Of a stretch of 8,841 nucleotides of DNA, positions 1 to 7,773 are shown piece by piece. The stretch spans positions 1-8,841 of the forward strand of contig CANGXK010000086.1 in the NCBI GenBank assembly GCA_947457715.1, written 5' to 3'. The stretch is from Gemmatimonadota bacterium (GTDB taxonomy: Bacteria; Gemmatimonadota; Gemmatimonadetes; Gemmatimonadales; Gemmatimonadaceae). The translations under genes and the position numbers were made by a program. How positions within the stretch are numbered: the first letter of the stretch is position 1; each line of letters begins with the position of its first letter. Below the pieces are notes generated by a model. That model worked only from the letters and a program-made list of their open reading frames with translations. It had not been told where the DNA came from and made no database searches.

Positions 1-1725
1 CCGCGCATCGATGGCACCGTCGACCTGCGCGATGCCGTCGCCGGCCGCGTGCGCTTCGGGGACCTCTTCGCCACGGCGCACTATGACTCGCTCCGCCTGA
101 ATGTCGACGGTGCGTTGCGCCTCGGTGGCAAGCCGGCGCTGCAGGCCTCCGCCTCGTTGCCGCTCGACCTCGCACTCGTGGGCAACCGGACGCGTCAGCT
201 CAACGAGCCGCTCACCGGTCGCATCGTGACCGAACAGACCGACCTCACGCTGCTCGAGTCGGTGTTCCCCGACGTCACGCGCGCCCGCGGGACGCTGTTC
301 ACCGATGTGGCGCTCACCGGTACGTGGGATCGTCCCCGGCTGCGCGGTGAGGTGCGGCTCGACAGCGCGTCGCTGTCGCTCGACAATCTCGGCATCCGGC
401 TCAATCAGGCGCGCGCCGACATCGGCCTCTTCGGCGACAGCCTCCTGATTCGCCGCATCGGGGCGACGAGTGGCACTCCGCAGGATTCGATCGGCATCAG
501 CGGTTCGATCGGTATTCGCGAGATCGCCAATCCGACGTTCGATCTGCGACTGGCGGCCAGCGAGTTTCAGGCGGTGGACAAGCCGCGGACGGCGTCGATC
601 GTGATGACGACGACCACGCCGATCACGCTCACTGGATCCCGCGATGCGCCGCGTGTGCAGGGCGCCGTGCGCATCGATCGGGGACGCGTGTACATCCGCG
701 CCTTGGCGCAGCGCCGCGCGCTCGATCTCACCGACAACCTCGACATCATCGATACCACCCGCTTCGGCGTGAACGGGCTGCTGCCGTCGGCGCCGCGGGC
801 GATCATGCAAAACCTGCAACTCGACAATGTGCGCGTCAGCATTGGCGACGACGTGTGGCTGCGCTCGCCCGAGGCCAATCTCAAGCTGGGCGGCGGGCTG
901 CGCGTCACGCGCGCGCTGTCGCGCGACGGCCAGGTGCCACGGCTCGCGCTGGCCGACTCGCTCACGGTCGACCGCGGTACGTATCAGCTCAACCTCGGCA
1001 TCGCCCGCCCAGGGTTCGAGGTCGAGCGTGGACTCGTGCGCTTCTTCGGCGATCCCGACCTCGAGCCCGCGCTCGATATCACCGCGTTGCACACGATCCG
1101 CGAGACGCGCGCGAACTCTAATCGTCAGGACGTTCGCATCCGCGTCAACATTGCGGGCACGATCGACCGTCCCACGCTCGCGCTGTCCAGCGCGGACAAC
1201 CCGCCGCTCCCCGAGAGCGACATGTTGAGCTATCTCGTGACCGGGGAACCGGCGTACGCCCTGTTGGGTACACCGTACGCCGAGCAGGGAGCCACGCTGG
1301 CCCTCCGCCTGGCGGGCAGCTACCTGTCCAGCCGGCTGGCCGGCGGGCGCTTCGACGTGGTGCAGGTCGAACCAACGGCGCTCAATCCGGGCGACGCGGC
1401 GAATCTCCGTGAGAACGGATTGGGCATTCTGGCAGCGACCCGCGTCGGCGTGGGTGGTCAGATCGCCCGCAATACGTACTTCACCTTCAGCACCGGGCTG
1501 TGTGGGTTGTCCAGCCAGACGTCGGGAGGCGGCGACGCGTTGTCCCTGTTTGCGCAGGGGCTGGGGGTGAAGGTGGAGCGGCGCTTCGAGGGAGGGCTGA
1601 GCGTGGCGCTTGGCCTCGAGCCGGGCTCGAGTGCTCAGGCCTGCGGACGCCTAGGGATCAGCCGCACGTTCCAGCAGACGCCGCCACAGATCGGCATCGA
1701 CTTTTTTCGCAGCTGGACGTTCTGA
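1..1725 (+). CDS. TamB-like translocation/assembly protein, C-terminal part (5' end outside window)
   Basis: The reading frame is open from base 1 to the TGA at 1723-1725, giving 574 visible residues, so the true start lies upstream. The visible protein is a long run of short amphipathic beta strands with repeated patterns such as LTG(S/T)..DRPR.RG.V.(I/L)D.G.., as expected for the beta-helical TamB/AsmA-like groove. Near nt 1192-1230 it has the TamB-domain (DUF490) hallmark DNPPLPESDMLSYLVTG, and the chain ends in a beta-rich segment with a terminal Phe (FFRSWTF). TamB proteins are anchored in the inner membrane, span the periplasm and help deliver phospholipids or outer-membrane proteins to the outer membrane, often with a TamA/BamA partner. 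The GTG at 49 is only the first start-like codon in view and should not be used as the start. The domain call is firm; the exact transport role is inferred from the family. Confidence 0.88.
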   Translation, partial: PRIDGTVDLRDAVAGRVRFGDLFATAHYDSLRLNVDGALRLGGKPALQASASLPLDLALVGNRTRQLNEPLTGRIVTEQTDLTLLESVFPDVTRARGTLFTDVALTGTWDRPRLRGEVRLDSASLSLDNLGIRLNQARADIGLFGDSLLIRRIGATSGTPQDSIGISGSIGIREIANPTFDLRLAASEFQAVDKPRTASIVMTTTTPITLTGSRDAPRVQGAVRIDRGRVYIRALAQRRALDLTDNLDIIDTTRFGVNGLLPSAPRAIMQNLQLDNVRVSIGDDVWLRSPEANLKLGGGLRVTRALSRDGQVPRLALADSLTVDRGTYQLNLGIARPGFEVERGLVRFFGDPDLEPALDITALHTIRETRANSNRQDVRIRVNIAGTIDRPTLALSSADNPPLPESDMLSYLVTGEPAYALLGTPYAEQGATLALRLAGSYLSSRLAGGRFDVVQVEPTALNPGDAANLRENGLGILAATRVGVGGQIARNTYFTFSTGLCGLSSQTSGGGDALSLFAQGLGVKVERRFEGGLSVALGLEPGSSAQACGRLGISRTFQQTPPQIGIDFFRSWTF

Positions 1726-1774
1726 GAACGGCCGACTGGTCACGCACTCATTTCCCCCTGCTGAGAGTCCTCCC

Positions 1775-2536
1775 TTGGGCACTGCACTGACGCTCTCCAC
1801 CGCCGACCGTTTTACGGTGCGTGCGGCGATCGCTCCACTCTTCAGCGATGGCAGGATCTCCGCACCGGTCACCTCGCAGCTCCTTGCGGGTGAAGTGTTG
1901 CGGCTGGTGGACGGGCGCGGCGACTGGCTGCGTGTACGTGGCGCCGATGACTACGAAGGCTGGACGCACGTCGGCTATCTGATGCCGTTCACCGGCACTG
2001 AAGCCACCTGGCGCATCTCGCTCGGCTGCAAGACGCGAGACGCTACCGGACAGCTGCTTGCTCTGCCACTTGGCGCCCGCCTTGCACCGGGGCTCGACGT
2101 GGTCAGCGGCACGGCCATCACGCCGGATGCGCGCGCCGCCCGGTTCCCGCGCGACCGCGACGCGATCGTGCGCAGCGCCCGCACGCTGTTCAGCGGCGCG
2201 AGTTATCTGTGGGGCGGCGTGACGCCGTGGGGGACAGACTGCTCAGGCTTCGTGCAACGGATCTTTGCCTTGCACGGTGTGCCGCTGCGCCGCGATGCCT
2301 GGCAACAGGCCGAAGACACCGCGTTCGTGACGGACGACGTCGCGGCCGCCCATGCGCCGGGCGATCTGCTGTTCTTCTCCGACCGCGACGATCGACGCAT
2401 CACGCATGTCGGCATCGGCACCGGCGACGGCGGCATGACCCACAGCTCACTCGCGCGAGGAGGCATACACGTGGAGAGGGAGCTGACCGCCAAGCAGAAG
2501 GAACACGGGGTGGGAATCAGGCGGGCGATTGGATGA
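1775..2536 (+). CDS. SH3-NlpC/P60 (C40) cysteine peptidase, YkfC-like
   Basis: This 253-aa protein has a bacterial SH3-like region (about residues 12-72, containing AGEVLRLVDGRGDWLRVR and EGWTHVGYL), a second small beta region (about 75-115) and a C-terminal NlpC/P60 domain (about 128-250). The catalytic Cys is C156 in GTDCSGFVQ, the His is H211 in ITHVGIG, and H223 in MTHSS is the likely third residue; all are intact. The YLWGGVTPWGTDCSGF block resembles YkfC-type gamma-D-Glu-L-diamino acid endopeptidases, which trim murein peptides. There is no signal peptide or lipobox at this start, so a cytoplasmic muropeptide-recycling role is more likely than wall remodelling (inference). The start is TTG at 1775 with GAGAG at 1763-1767, 7 nt upstream; no ATG or GTG further upstream is in frame after the tamB stop, and the SH3 domain needs this N-terminus. 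It lies 49 nt after the tamB-like gene and may be cotranscribed. Confidence 0.88.
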   Translation: MGTALTLSTADRFTVRAAIAPLFSDGRISAPVTSQLLAGEVLRLVDGRGDWLRVRGADDYEGWTHVGYLMPFTGTEATWRISLGCKTRDATGQLLALPLGARLAPGLDVVSGTAITPDARAARFPRDRDAIVRSARTLFSGASYLWGGVTPWGTDCSGFVQRIFALHGVPLRRDAWQQAEDTAFVTDDVAAAHAPGDLLFFSDRDDRRITHVGIGTGDGGMTHSSLARGGIHVERELTAKQKEHGVGIRRAIG

Positions 2537-2561
2537 ACGGCGAGCGGCGTCTTTGCCGTTC
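2535..2561. terminator. possible hairpin between convergent genes
   Basis: GAACGGC at 2535-2541 pairs perfectly with GCCGTTC at 2555-2561, leaving a 13-nt loop. It overlaps the last two bases of the peptidase stop codon and ends one base from the stop codon of the convergent gene, which is where a shared terminator would sit. There is no T-run on either side, so it is not a canonical intrinsic terminator. The stem is short and could be chance. Confidence 0.3.
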
Positions 2562-2987
2562 CTACGACACCATTCCAGACGCCGCCCCCGGCACGACGGG
2601 TTGTCCTTTCACGTGCAGCAGCGCTTCGGCGCGGCTTTCGTTGCGCAGTTCCACGATCATGCGGTAGTCGCCGGTCACATCGAGCGGCAGGTCGAGTTGC
2701 ACGATGACCGGCATGTCCAGCTCCGTGGTGCCCGGAGGCGGCGGGGCGATTGACAGCTCCGCGTTCGACGCCCAGAGCTCGGCGCCGCGCGGGTTGACCC
2801 AGCGCAGCGTCATCGGGTGATCGCCGGCATCGCCGGGGACGGCCTTGATGCGCACCACAAAGGTGGCACGAGGGTGCAGCGCGGGGAGTTGCCCCACGTG
2901 GACCGCGTCGAACACGCCCAGGATGTTCAGCTTCCCTTCCTGGGAGATGTTTGCGGCGTCGGCAAAGAGTGCAAAGGAGACATGCAT
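2562..2987 (-). CDS. small conserved protein, DUF6941-like
   Basis: A 141-aa protein beginning MHVSFALFADAANIS and continuing QEGKLNILGVFDAV. This resembles a family of uncharacterised bacterial proteins (the DUF6941 type, from memory) with an N-terminal 'ADAAN.S.EGKLNILGVFD' block followed by beta strands. The rest reads as an Ig/C2-like beta sandwich (FVVRIKAVPGDAG, LRWVNPRGAELW, a PPPPG linker, VIVQLDLPLDVTGDYRMIVELRN). There is no signal peptide, membrane segment or catalytic motif, so it is probably cytosolic and its function is unknown. The ATG at 2987 is preferred because the family block begins right there; a GTG at 3023 would add 12 low-complexity residues. No good Shine-Dalgarno sequence is seen; AGAGAGG lies about 16 nt upstream. 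It is divergent from the transporter at 3058 across a 70-nt gap in which I see no convincing promoter. Confidence 0.75.
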   Translation of the reverse strand: MHVSFALFADAANISQEGKLNILGVFDAVHVGQLPALHPRATFVVRIKAVPGDAGDHPMTLRWVNPRGAELWASNAELSIAPPPPGTTELDMPVIVQLDLPLDVTGDYRMIVELRNESRAEALLHVKGQPVVPGAASGMVS

Positions 2988-3057
2988 GCGGGGAAGGTAC
3001 CGGCCTCTCTGCGGGGATTCCACCCACTGCGTGCGAGGTGCCTAGATTTCAGGGACC

Positions 3058-4023
3058 ATGACATCGTCCCCGAGTACCGCCGCGTCCACCCGTCCGGGCT
3101 TCAGCTCCACCGATCTCGGACTCGTGTTCATGTCGCTGATCTGGGGCATCAACTACAGCGTGGTGAAGGCGGGGCTGCGCACGCTCTCGCCGCTCACGTT
3201 CAACGGACTGCGTGTCGCCATGGCGGCGATCGTGTTGTTCGTGATCGCGGCCTTCGTGCGCGATACCAAGCTGCCGTCGCGACGTGACATCATCACGCTG
3301 GCGCTGCTGGGCCTCGTCGGGAACGGGCTGTATCAACTGTTCTTCATCTTCGGCATGTCGCGCACCCGGGCCGGCGTGGCGGCGCTGGTGGTCGCGGCCG
3401 GTCCGGCGTGGATCGCCATTATCTCGCGCCTGCTCGGCCGCGAACATCTGCCGCTGCGCGGATGGAGCGGGATTGGACTGCAGTTGCTGGGTGTGGCCTG
3501 TGTGGTGGGAAGCGCGAAAGGCTTCGAGGGCGGGCAGGACGTCATGATCGGCGCTGGCCTGATTGCGCTGGGCAGCATCGCCTGGGCGATGTTCAGCGTC
3601 CTGCTGCAGCCGCATACCAGGACCGCGCACCCGCTGCACCTCTCGGCGATCACGATGGCCAGCGGCGCGGTCGTGCTGGTCTCGATCGCCCTGCCGGACC
3701 TCATCAAACTCGATTGGGCCGCGGTGTCGCTGGTGGAATGGGGGGCCGTGACCTACGCCGGCATCGGGGCGCTCGTCGTGGCGTACCTGTTGTTCTATCG
3801 CGGGGTACGAGTCCTCGGTGCCACGCGCACCGCCATGTACGGCAACTTGCAGCCGATCGTCGCCATCGCCTTCGCGTGGCTCATGCTCGACGAACGTCCC
3901 ACGGTGTGGCAGCTGCTCGGTGCGGCATTGATCATGGCCGGCTTGCTGCTCTCGCGCACGGCGCATGCGCGACCCATCGTCGCGCGGCCCACCGACATTT
4001 CCTCCTCAGTCCAGACCACGTGA
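3058..4023 (+). CDS. EamA/DMT-superfamily membrane transporter
   Basis: A 321-aa polytopic inner-membrane protein with about ten hydrophobic segments arranged as two EamA repeats, residues ~20-153 and ~163-300. Typical marks are LGLVFMSLIWGINYSVVKAG at the first helix, the LGLVGNGLYQLFFIFGM helix, and in the second repeat YGNLQPIVAIAFAWLMLDER followed by LLGAALIMAGLLLSR. Length and topology match the drug/metabolite transporter family (RhaT/YdcZ-like carriers). These export amino acids, nucleobases, sugars or other metabolites, and the substrate cannot be read from sequence. The ATG at 3058 has only AGGGA two bases upstream, so initiation may be weak or on a short leader. Its stop overlaps the GTG of the next gene by 4 nt (GTGA), so it heads a three-gene translationally coupled operon. 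Confidence 0.9.
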   Translation: MTSSPSTAASTRPGFSSTDLGLVFMSLIWGINYSVVKAGLRTLSPLTFNGLRVAMAAIVLFVIAAFVRDTKLPSRRDIITLALLGLVGNGLYQLFFIFGMSRTRAGVAALVVAAGPAWIAIISRLLGREHLPLRGWSGIGLQLLGVACVVGSAKGFEGGQDVMIGAGLIALGSIAWAMFSVLLQPHTRTAHPLHLSAITMASGAVVLVSIALPDLIKLDWAAVSLVEWGAVTYAGIGALVVAYLLFYRGVRVLGATRTAMYGNLQPIVAIAFAWLMLDERPTVWQLLGAALIMAGLLLSRTAHARPIVARPTDISSSVQTT

Positions 4024-4712
4024 AGCTCGTTCTGTTCGACATTGACGGCACTCTGCTCTGGTCGGACGGCGCCGGCCGTCGTGCCATGGAGAATGCGCTG
4101 CTGCGCGTGTTCGGGACGACTGGCGATACCAGCTATCGGTATGACGGAAAGACCGACCGGCAGATCGCGCGCGAACAGATGCGCGAAGCGGGGTTCACCG
4201 ACGCCACGATTACGAGCCGGCTCGACGATCTGCTCAACGAGTACGTGCACGGACTCGACAGGGAGCTCACACGAGAGGGCGTTACGCCGCCGCGGTTGTG
4301 CGACGGCATTCCGCCGCTGCTCGATGCGCTGCGTGGACACCGTGACGTCACGCTCGGCCTGCTGACCGGCAATATCGAACGCGGAGCCCGTGCCAAGCTC
4401 GACGCAGTGCAGATCAGCTGGGCGCAGTTCCGTGCCAATGCCTTCGGTTGCGATCACGAGGCTCGCCCAGAGTTGCCGGCCGTTGCGCAGCGTCGCGCGC
4501 GCGAGCTGCTCGGCCTCGACATCGCGGGTGATCGCATGGTCATCATTGGCGACACGCCGGCCGATATTCACTGCGGGCGTTCACTCGGCGTGCGCGCAAT
4601 CGGTGTTGCGACGGGTCGCTACAGCACCGACGATCTTGCGGCGCACGATCCTGCCGCTGTGTTCGTGAACCTCGCCGATACCGACGCTGTCGTCTCGGCG
4701 ATCCTCGCCTGA
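4020..4712 (+). CDS. HAD-superfamily hydrolase (phosphoglycolate phosphatase-like)
   Basis: A 230-aa protein starting at the GTG that overlaps the transporter stop. HAD motifs in order: motif I FDIDGTL with nucleophile D7 and acid/base D9; motif II LLTGN with T116; motif III at about R149-P150, where an Arg replaces the more usual Lys; motif IV IIGDTPADI with D178 and D182. Between motifs I and II is a helical cap (about residues 15-95, with YDGKTDRQIAREQM) typical of the C1-cap phosphatases related to Gph and beta-phosphoglucomutase. It probably hydrolyses a small cytosolic phosphoester; the substrate is unknown. The frame is open far upstream through the transporter gene, but the DIDGTL motif only four residues after this GTG fixes the start. 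The stop (TGA) shares one base with the next gene's ATG. Confidence 0.87.
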   Translation: MKLVLFDIDGTLLWSDGAGRRAMENALLRVFGTTGDTSYRYDGKTDRQIAREQMREAGFTDATITSRLDDLLNEYVHGLDRELTREGVTPPRLCDGIPPLLDALRGHRDVTLGLLTGNIERGARAKLDAVQISWAQFRANAFGCDHEARPELPAVAQRRARELLGLDIAGDRMVIIGDTPADIHCGRSLGVRAIGVATGRYSTDDLAAHDPAAVFVNLADTDAVVSAILA

Positions 4713-5416
4713 TGTCGTCGGCGACTGCCGCACAGGCGCGCGTGGCCGGTCTCGTGCGCGGGCGCGAGATCGATACGTCGGCAGCGGTCTCGATCGATCA
4801 GGATACGCTCGTGCTGGCGGGGCCGGACGCGCCGCCATGGCGGCTGTCGCTGAGCGACATCGAGGGAATCACCAGCGGCGCGTCGTCGCTCACGGTGTAT
4901 CTCATCGGCAACGATGTGCTCGAACTCAGTGGTGATGGCGCACTGCGTCCGCTGGGATTGCAGCTCCTCGATCGCGCCTGTGTCATGCCGGAGCTCACGC
5001 GCGGGCTCAAGTCGCTGGGTTCGCCGCGTGGCACACCGGTGGCGTCGCACGACCGCTGGTTCGCCCCGCTGCTCGCGGCGCGGCGATCCGTGGTCGGAGT
5101 CAGCGATCCGGCGCGTCAGGTCATGCTGCTCGATGCCGCGCCGCTCACGCAACAACTCGAGCGGGCCATCGCCGAGATCGCGGTGGCGCAGGCGTCGGGC
5201 GACGCGGCGGAACAGCGCGCCGTCGAAGCGGCACTCGAGGAGGAAGCCGAGGCGGTGTTCACGGCGATCGCTCTCATGGGTGTCGCCGGCGATGCACTGC
5301 GTGGCGGTGCACTCGATACGCGCATCGCCGACTGGCGGCGCTGGGTGGAAACGGTGCGCGCCGTCTTTACGGCGGCCGACGAGGCCTGGAACGGCATGGC
5401 CTCAGCACTTCGCTAG
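4712..5416 (+). CDS. unrecognised 234-aa protein, beta N-terminal half and helical C-terminal half
   Basis: I do not recognise a family. Residues ~10-75 look like a small beta domain (AAVSIDQDTLVLAGPDAPPWRLSLSDIEGI...LTVYLIGNDVLELSG), with an alternation reminiscent of PH/GRAM-like folds. Residues ~80-145 are mixed. Residues ~145-232 are strongly helical, with an acidic stretch (AVEAALEEEAEAVFTAIA) and a WRRWVETVRAVF helix. There are no signal peptide, membrane helix or catalytic motifs. The ATG overlaps the HAD stop (TGATG), so it is translationally coupled; codon use matches its neighbours and the reading frame is intact, which supports a real gene. It ends 22 nt before the convergent end of the iron operon. 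A part in the same pathway as the transporter or phosphatase is possible but unproven. Confidence 0.78.
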   Translation: MSSATAAQARVAGLVRGREIDTSAAVSIDQDTLVLAGPDAPPWRLSLSDIEGITSGASSLTVYLIGNDVLELSGDGALRPLGLQLLDRACVMPELTRGLKSLGSPRGTPVASHDRWFAPLLAARRSVVGVSDPARQVMLLDAAPLTQQLERAIAEIAVAQASGDAAEQRAVEAALEEEAEAVFTAIALMGVAGDALRGGALDTRIADWRRWVETVRAVFTAADEAWNGMASALR

Positions 5417-5438
5417 GGCGTCGCGTGAGCGCGTCGCG

Positions 5439-5573
5439 TTAGCTGCAGCCGCAGTCAGAGCCGCAGCCGGACTTCGGTTTGCGGGACGCGGCAAATGAAC
5501 GCCAGGCGCGTCGCCCCATGAAGAACAGCGCGCTGGCCACGATCAGCGCCACGACGACCAGTTGTCCGTCCAT
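5439..5573 (-). CDS. FeoB-associated Cys-rich membrane protein (44 aa)
   Basis: A small gene 3 nt downstream of feoB. The protein starts MDGQLVVVALIVASALFFMG, a single membrane helix of about 18 residues, then a basic stretch (RRAWRSF...RKPK) and a Cys-rich tail CGSDCGCS with C37, C41 and C43. This layout (N-terminal helix, positive stop, C-terminal Cys cluster) matches the FeoB-associated Cys-rich membrane proteins often found directly after feoB. The tail would face the cytoplasm by the positive-inside rule and could handle Fe(II) near the FeoB pore (inference). A strong Shine-Dalgarno (GGAGGT, complement of 5580-5585) lies inside the end of feoB, 6 nt from the ATG. The stop is TAA. It may functionally replace FeoC, which is not seen here. 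Confidence 0.88.
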   Translation of the reverse strand: MDGQLVVVALIVASALFFMGRRAWRSFAASRKPKSGCGSDCGCS

Positions 5574-5576
5574 TCG

Positions 5577-7736
5577 TCAACCTCCGAAGCCGAGCGCTTT
5601 GCCGCCGGCGTAGACGAGCCAAGCGGACCCCCACGCCAGCGCCAGCATATACGCGAACTGCAGTCCGGCCCACTGCCAGCCGATGCGTCCACCGCCGGCC
5701 TCGCGTACGGTGACCGCGATCGTACTGATGCACATGAGCGCGAACACGTAGAACACCATCAGACCGACCGCGATGAGCGGTGTGTACGCGCGCTGGCCGG
5801 TGACCGGATTTCGCTCCGACTGCAGGCGCTCGGTGAGTGCCTGTTCGCTTTCGGTGCCGACGCCGTAGATCGTGCCCATGGTGGACACGAAGACTTCGCG
5901 CGCAGCAAAACTGGCGGCGATCGAGACACCGATCTTCCAGTCATACCCCAGAGGGCGCACCAATGGTTCGATGCCGTGTCCGATGCGCCCCAGTATGGAA
6001 TGCGCGAGCTGCTGCTCCTGCTGCCCTTCGGTCGGGAGTGACGTGTCGATGGTGGCCTTGGGGTAGGTCGCCATGGCCCACAACACGATCGACAGCGCGA
6101 GGATCACGGTGCCGGCGCGACGCAGGAACAGCTGGCACCGCTGTGCGACCGATACGCCGAGTGATTTGAGGCTGGGAAACCGGTATGGCGGCAGTTCGAG
6201 AATCATCGGGCGCACGGGGCCCTTGAGCAGCGTGCGCTTGAAGATCGCCGCCACGGCGAGTGCGACCACGGTACCGAGCAGATACATGAACAGCATCGTC
6301 GCGCCTTGCAGCGTGAGGCCCGGAATGATCGAGGTGGCCGGCACGAAGGCGCCGATGAGCAACGTGTACACGGGGAGACGCGCCGAGCAGCTCATCAGCG
6401 GCACGACCATGATCGTGGCCAGGCGATCCTTCGGGTCTTCGATTGTACGGGTCGCCATGATGCCCGGCACGGCGCAGGCGTAGCCCGAGAGCATCGGGAT
6501 GAAGCTTTTGCCGTGCAGCCCAACCCGGCGCATGATGCGATCCATCAGGAACGCCGCGCGTGCCATGTAGCCGGAGTGCTCGAGCAGCCCGATGAAGGCG
6601 AACAGGATCGCGATCTGTGGCAGGAACACGAGCACCGAACCCACGCCGGCGAAGACGCCATCGACGATGAGCGAGCGCAGGTCGCCTGCGGGCAGTCGTG
6701 CACCGACGGCGCTGCCGCCTGCGGCAATCAGCGCCTCGATCCCGTCCATGAGCGGCGTGGCCCAGGAGAACACCGCCTGGAAGACGATCGCCATGAGGAC
6801 GAGAAAGATGAGCGGTCCCCAGACGCGGTGCAGCGCGAAGCGATCGATGCGGTCGCTCACGTTGTAGCCGGCCGGCCGGGAACGCGTGACGGTGCGCTCA
6901 ATGACCTGCGCGATCCAGGCGTAGCGGACCTCGGACTCGAGACGCGTGGGCACGAAGCCGACGCTGCGCAGCTCATCCGACGCCGCCTTGATCGCGTCAG
7001 CGAGCCCCGGCACGAGATCGAGATGTGGTCCGACGCGCTGCATGCCAAGCAGGCGCAGCGCTTCCATGCGAGCCGCGGTGGCGGACAGGCCGTCCGCCAC
7101 GAGGCACGCTTCAAGCGGCGCGAGAGCGTTCTGGGCGGGCTCCGGGATCGAGAACTGGCGCGTGGGAGCCGGCAGTTCGGCCGCGATCGTCAGTGCCTTC
7201 TTGAGCGGCTCCAGCCCTTCGCCGCGCTTGGCGACGGTGGGGACGATGGGAACGCCGAGCGCATGGATGAGCTCGGGGATGTCGATACGAAGTCCTTCGG
7301 CTTCGGCGGCATCGAACTGATTGAGTGCGATAACGACCGGCATGCCCAGTTCGATGACTTGGCTGGCCAGGAAGAGATTGCGCTCGAGGTGCGAGGCATC
7401 GACGACGACAAGGATGACATCGGGCCGCCAGCGGTCGGCGTCCCGCCCCAGCAGGACCTCGAGCGCCACCTGCTCGTCGGGAGAGCCCGCGGAGAGGGAA
7501 TAGCTACCCGGGAGATCGAGGACGGTCACGCGGCGCCCGTCGGGGCCTTTGAAGCCGCCTTCGACCCGCTCGACGGTCACACCGGCGAAGTTGCCCACGC
7601 GCTGACGCAGTCCGGTCAGGGCGTTGAAGAGCGTGGTCTTGCCGGTGTTCGGATTGCCGATGATGGCCACCCGCAGTGCGCCGCGAGGGACGGCCACGGT
7701 GTGGCTGGGCGACAGGGGGCTCTGCAAAGTACTCAC
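5577..7736 (-). CDS. feoB: ferrous iron transporter FeoB
   Basis: A full-length 719-aa FeoB, the inner-membrane Fe(II) uptake protein. The N-terminal G domain shows G1 GNPNTGKT (27-34), G2 around T54 (GVTVE), G3 DLPG (74-77), G4 NQFD (139-142) and a G5-like AKRGEG (169-174). A helical GDI-like spacer follows (about 195-300), then the membrane part: Gate-type segments with GYACAVPGIMATRTIEDP (C421) and MSCSARLPVY (C450), and a C-terminal helix with ALMCISTIAVTVRE (C669). These Cys positions are the ones usually linked to the iron path. The proposed start is GTG at 7736; it has no clear Shine-Dalgarno, and downstream GTG codons before the G1 motif remain possible. It is second in the feoA-feoB-small protein operon, 57 nt after feoA, and is the anchor of the unit. 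Confidence 0.97.
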   Translation of the reverse strand: MSTLQSPLSPSHTVAVPRGALRVAIIGNPNTGKTTLFNALTGLRQRVGNFAGVTVERVEGGFKGPDGRRVTVLDLPGSYSLSAGSPDEQVALEVLLGRDADRWRPDVILVVVDASHLERNLFLASQVIELGMPVVIALNQFDAAEAEGLRIDIPELIHALGVPIVPTVAKRGEGLEPLKKALTIAAELPAPTRQFSIPEPAQNALAPLEACLVADGLSATAARMEALRLLGMQRVGPHLDLVPGLADAIKAASDELRSVGFVPTRLESEVRYAWIAQVIERTVTRSRPAGYNVSDRIDRFALHRVWGPLIFLVLMAIVFQAVFSWATPLMDGIEALIAAGGSAVGARLPAGDLRSLIVDGVFAGVGSVLVFLPQIAILFAFIGLLEHSGYMARAAFLMDRIMRRVGLHGKSFIPMLSGYACAVPGIMATRTIEDPKDRLATIMVVPLMSCSARLPVYTLLIGAFVPATSIIPGLTLQGATMLFMYLLGTVVALAVAAIFKRTLLKGPVRPMILELPPYRFPSLKSLGVSVAQRCQLFLRRAGTVILALSIVLWAMATYPKATIDTSLPTEGQQEQQLAHSILGRIGHGIEPLVRPLGYDWKIGVSIAASFAAREVFVSTMGTIYGVGTESEQALTERLQSERNPVTGQRAYTPLIAVGLMVFYVFALMCISTIAVTVREAGGGRIGWQWAGLQFAYMLALAWGSAWLVYAGGKALGFGG

Positions 7737-7749
7737 CGGATTCTGACGC

Positions 7750-7773
7750 AGACGCGGCGACAGGGCCGCGTCT
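7750..7773 (-). promoter_or_regulatory. perfect 9-bp hairpin in the feoA-feoB gap
   Basis: AGACGCGGC at 7750-7758 is the exact reverse complement of GCCGCGTCT at 7765-7773, with a 6-nt loop. It occupies much of the 57-nt space between the feoA stop and the feoB GTG, ending 13 nt before the start. No U-run follows on the - strand, so it is not a standard terminator. It could stabilise an mRNA end, attenuate, or limit feoB translation. Confidence 0.5.

Noticed and set aside
2203..3027. 274-aa open frame on the - strand over the peptidase and the DUF6941-like gene
   Set aside because: It crosses two supported genes and reads as low-complexity Arg/Pro/Ala protein.
2988..3057. Divergent promoters between the DUF6941-like gene and the transporter
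   Set aside because: Single -10-like hexamers can be found (for example TAGATT at 3043-3048), but no acceptable -35 at 16-18 bp, so no call is made.
3049..3966. 305-aa open frame on the - strand opposite the EamA transporter
   Set aside because: Its composition is Arg/His/Gln-rich with no recognisable domain, and it mirrors the third-position GC bias of the real gene.
3408..4019. N-terminal extension of the HAD protein through the transporter gene
   Set aside because: HAD proteins start a few residues before DIDGTL; the upstream frame is the +2 shadow of the EamA gene, and the GTG at 4020 fits the overlap architecture.
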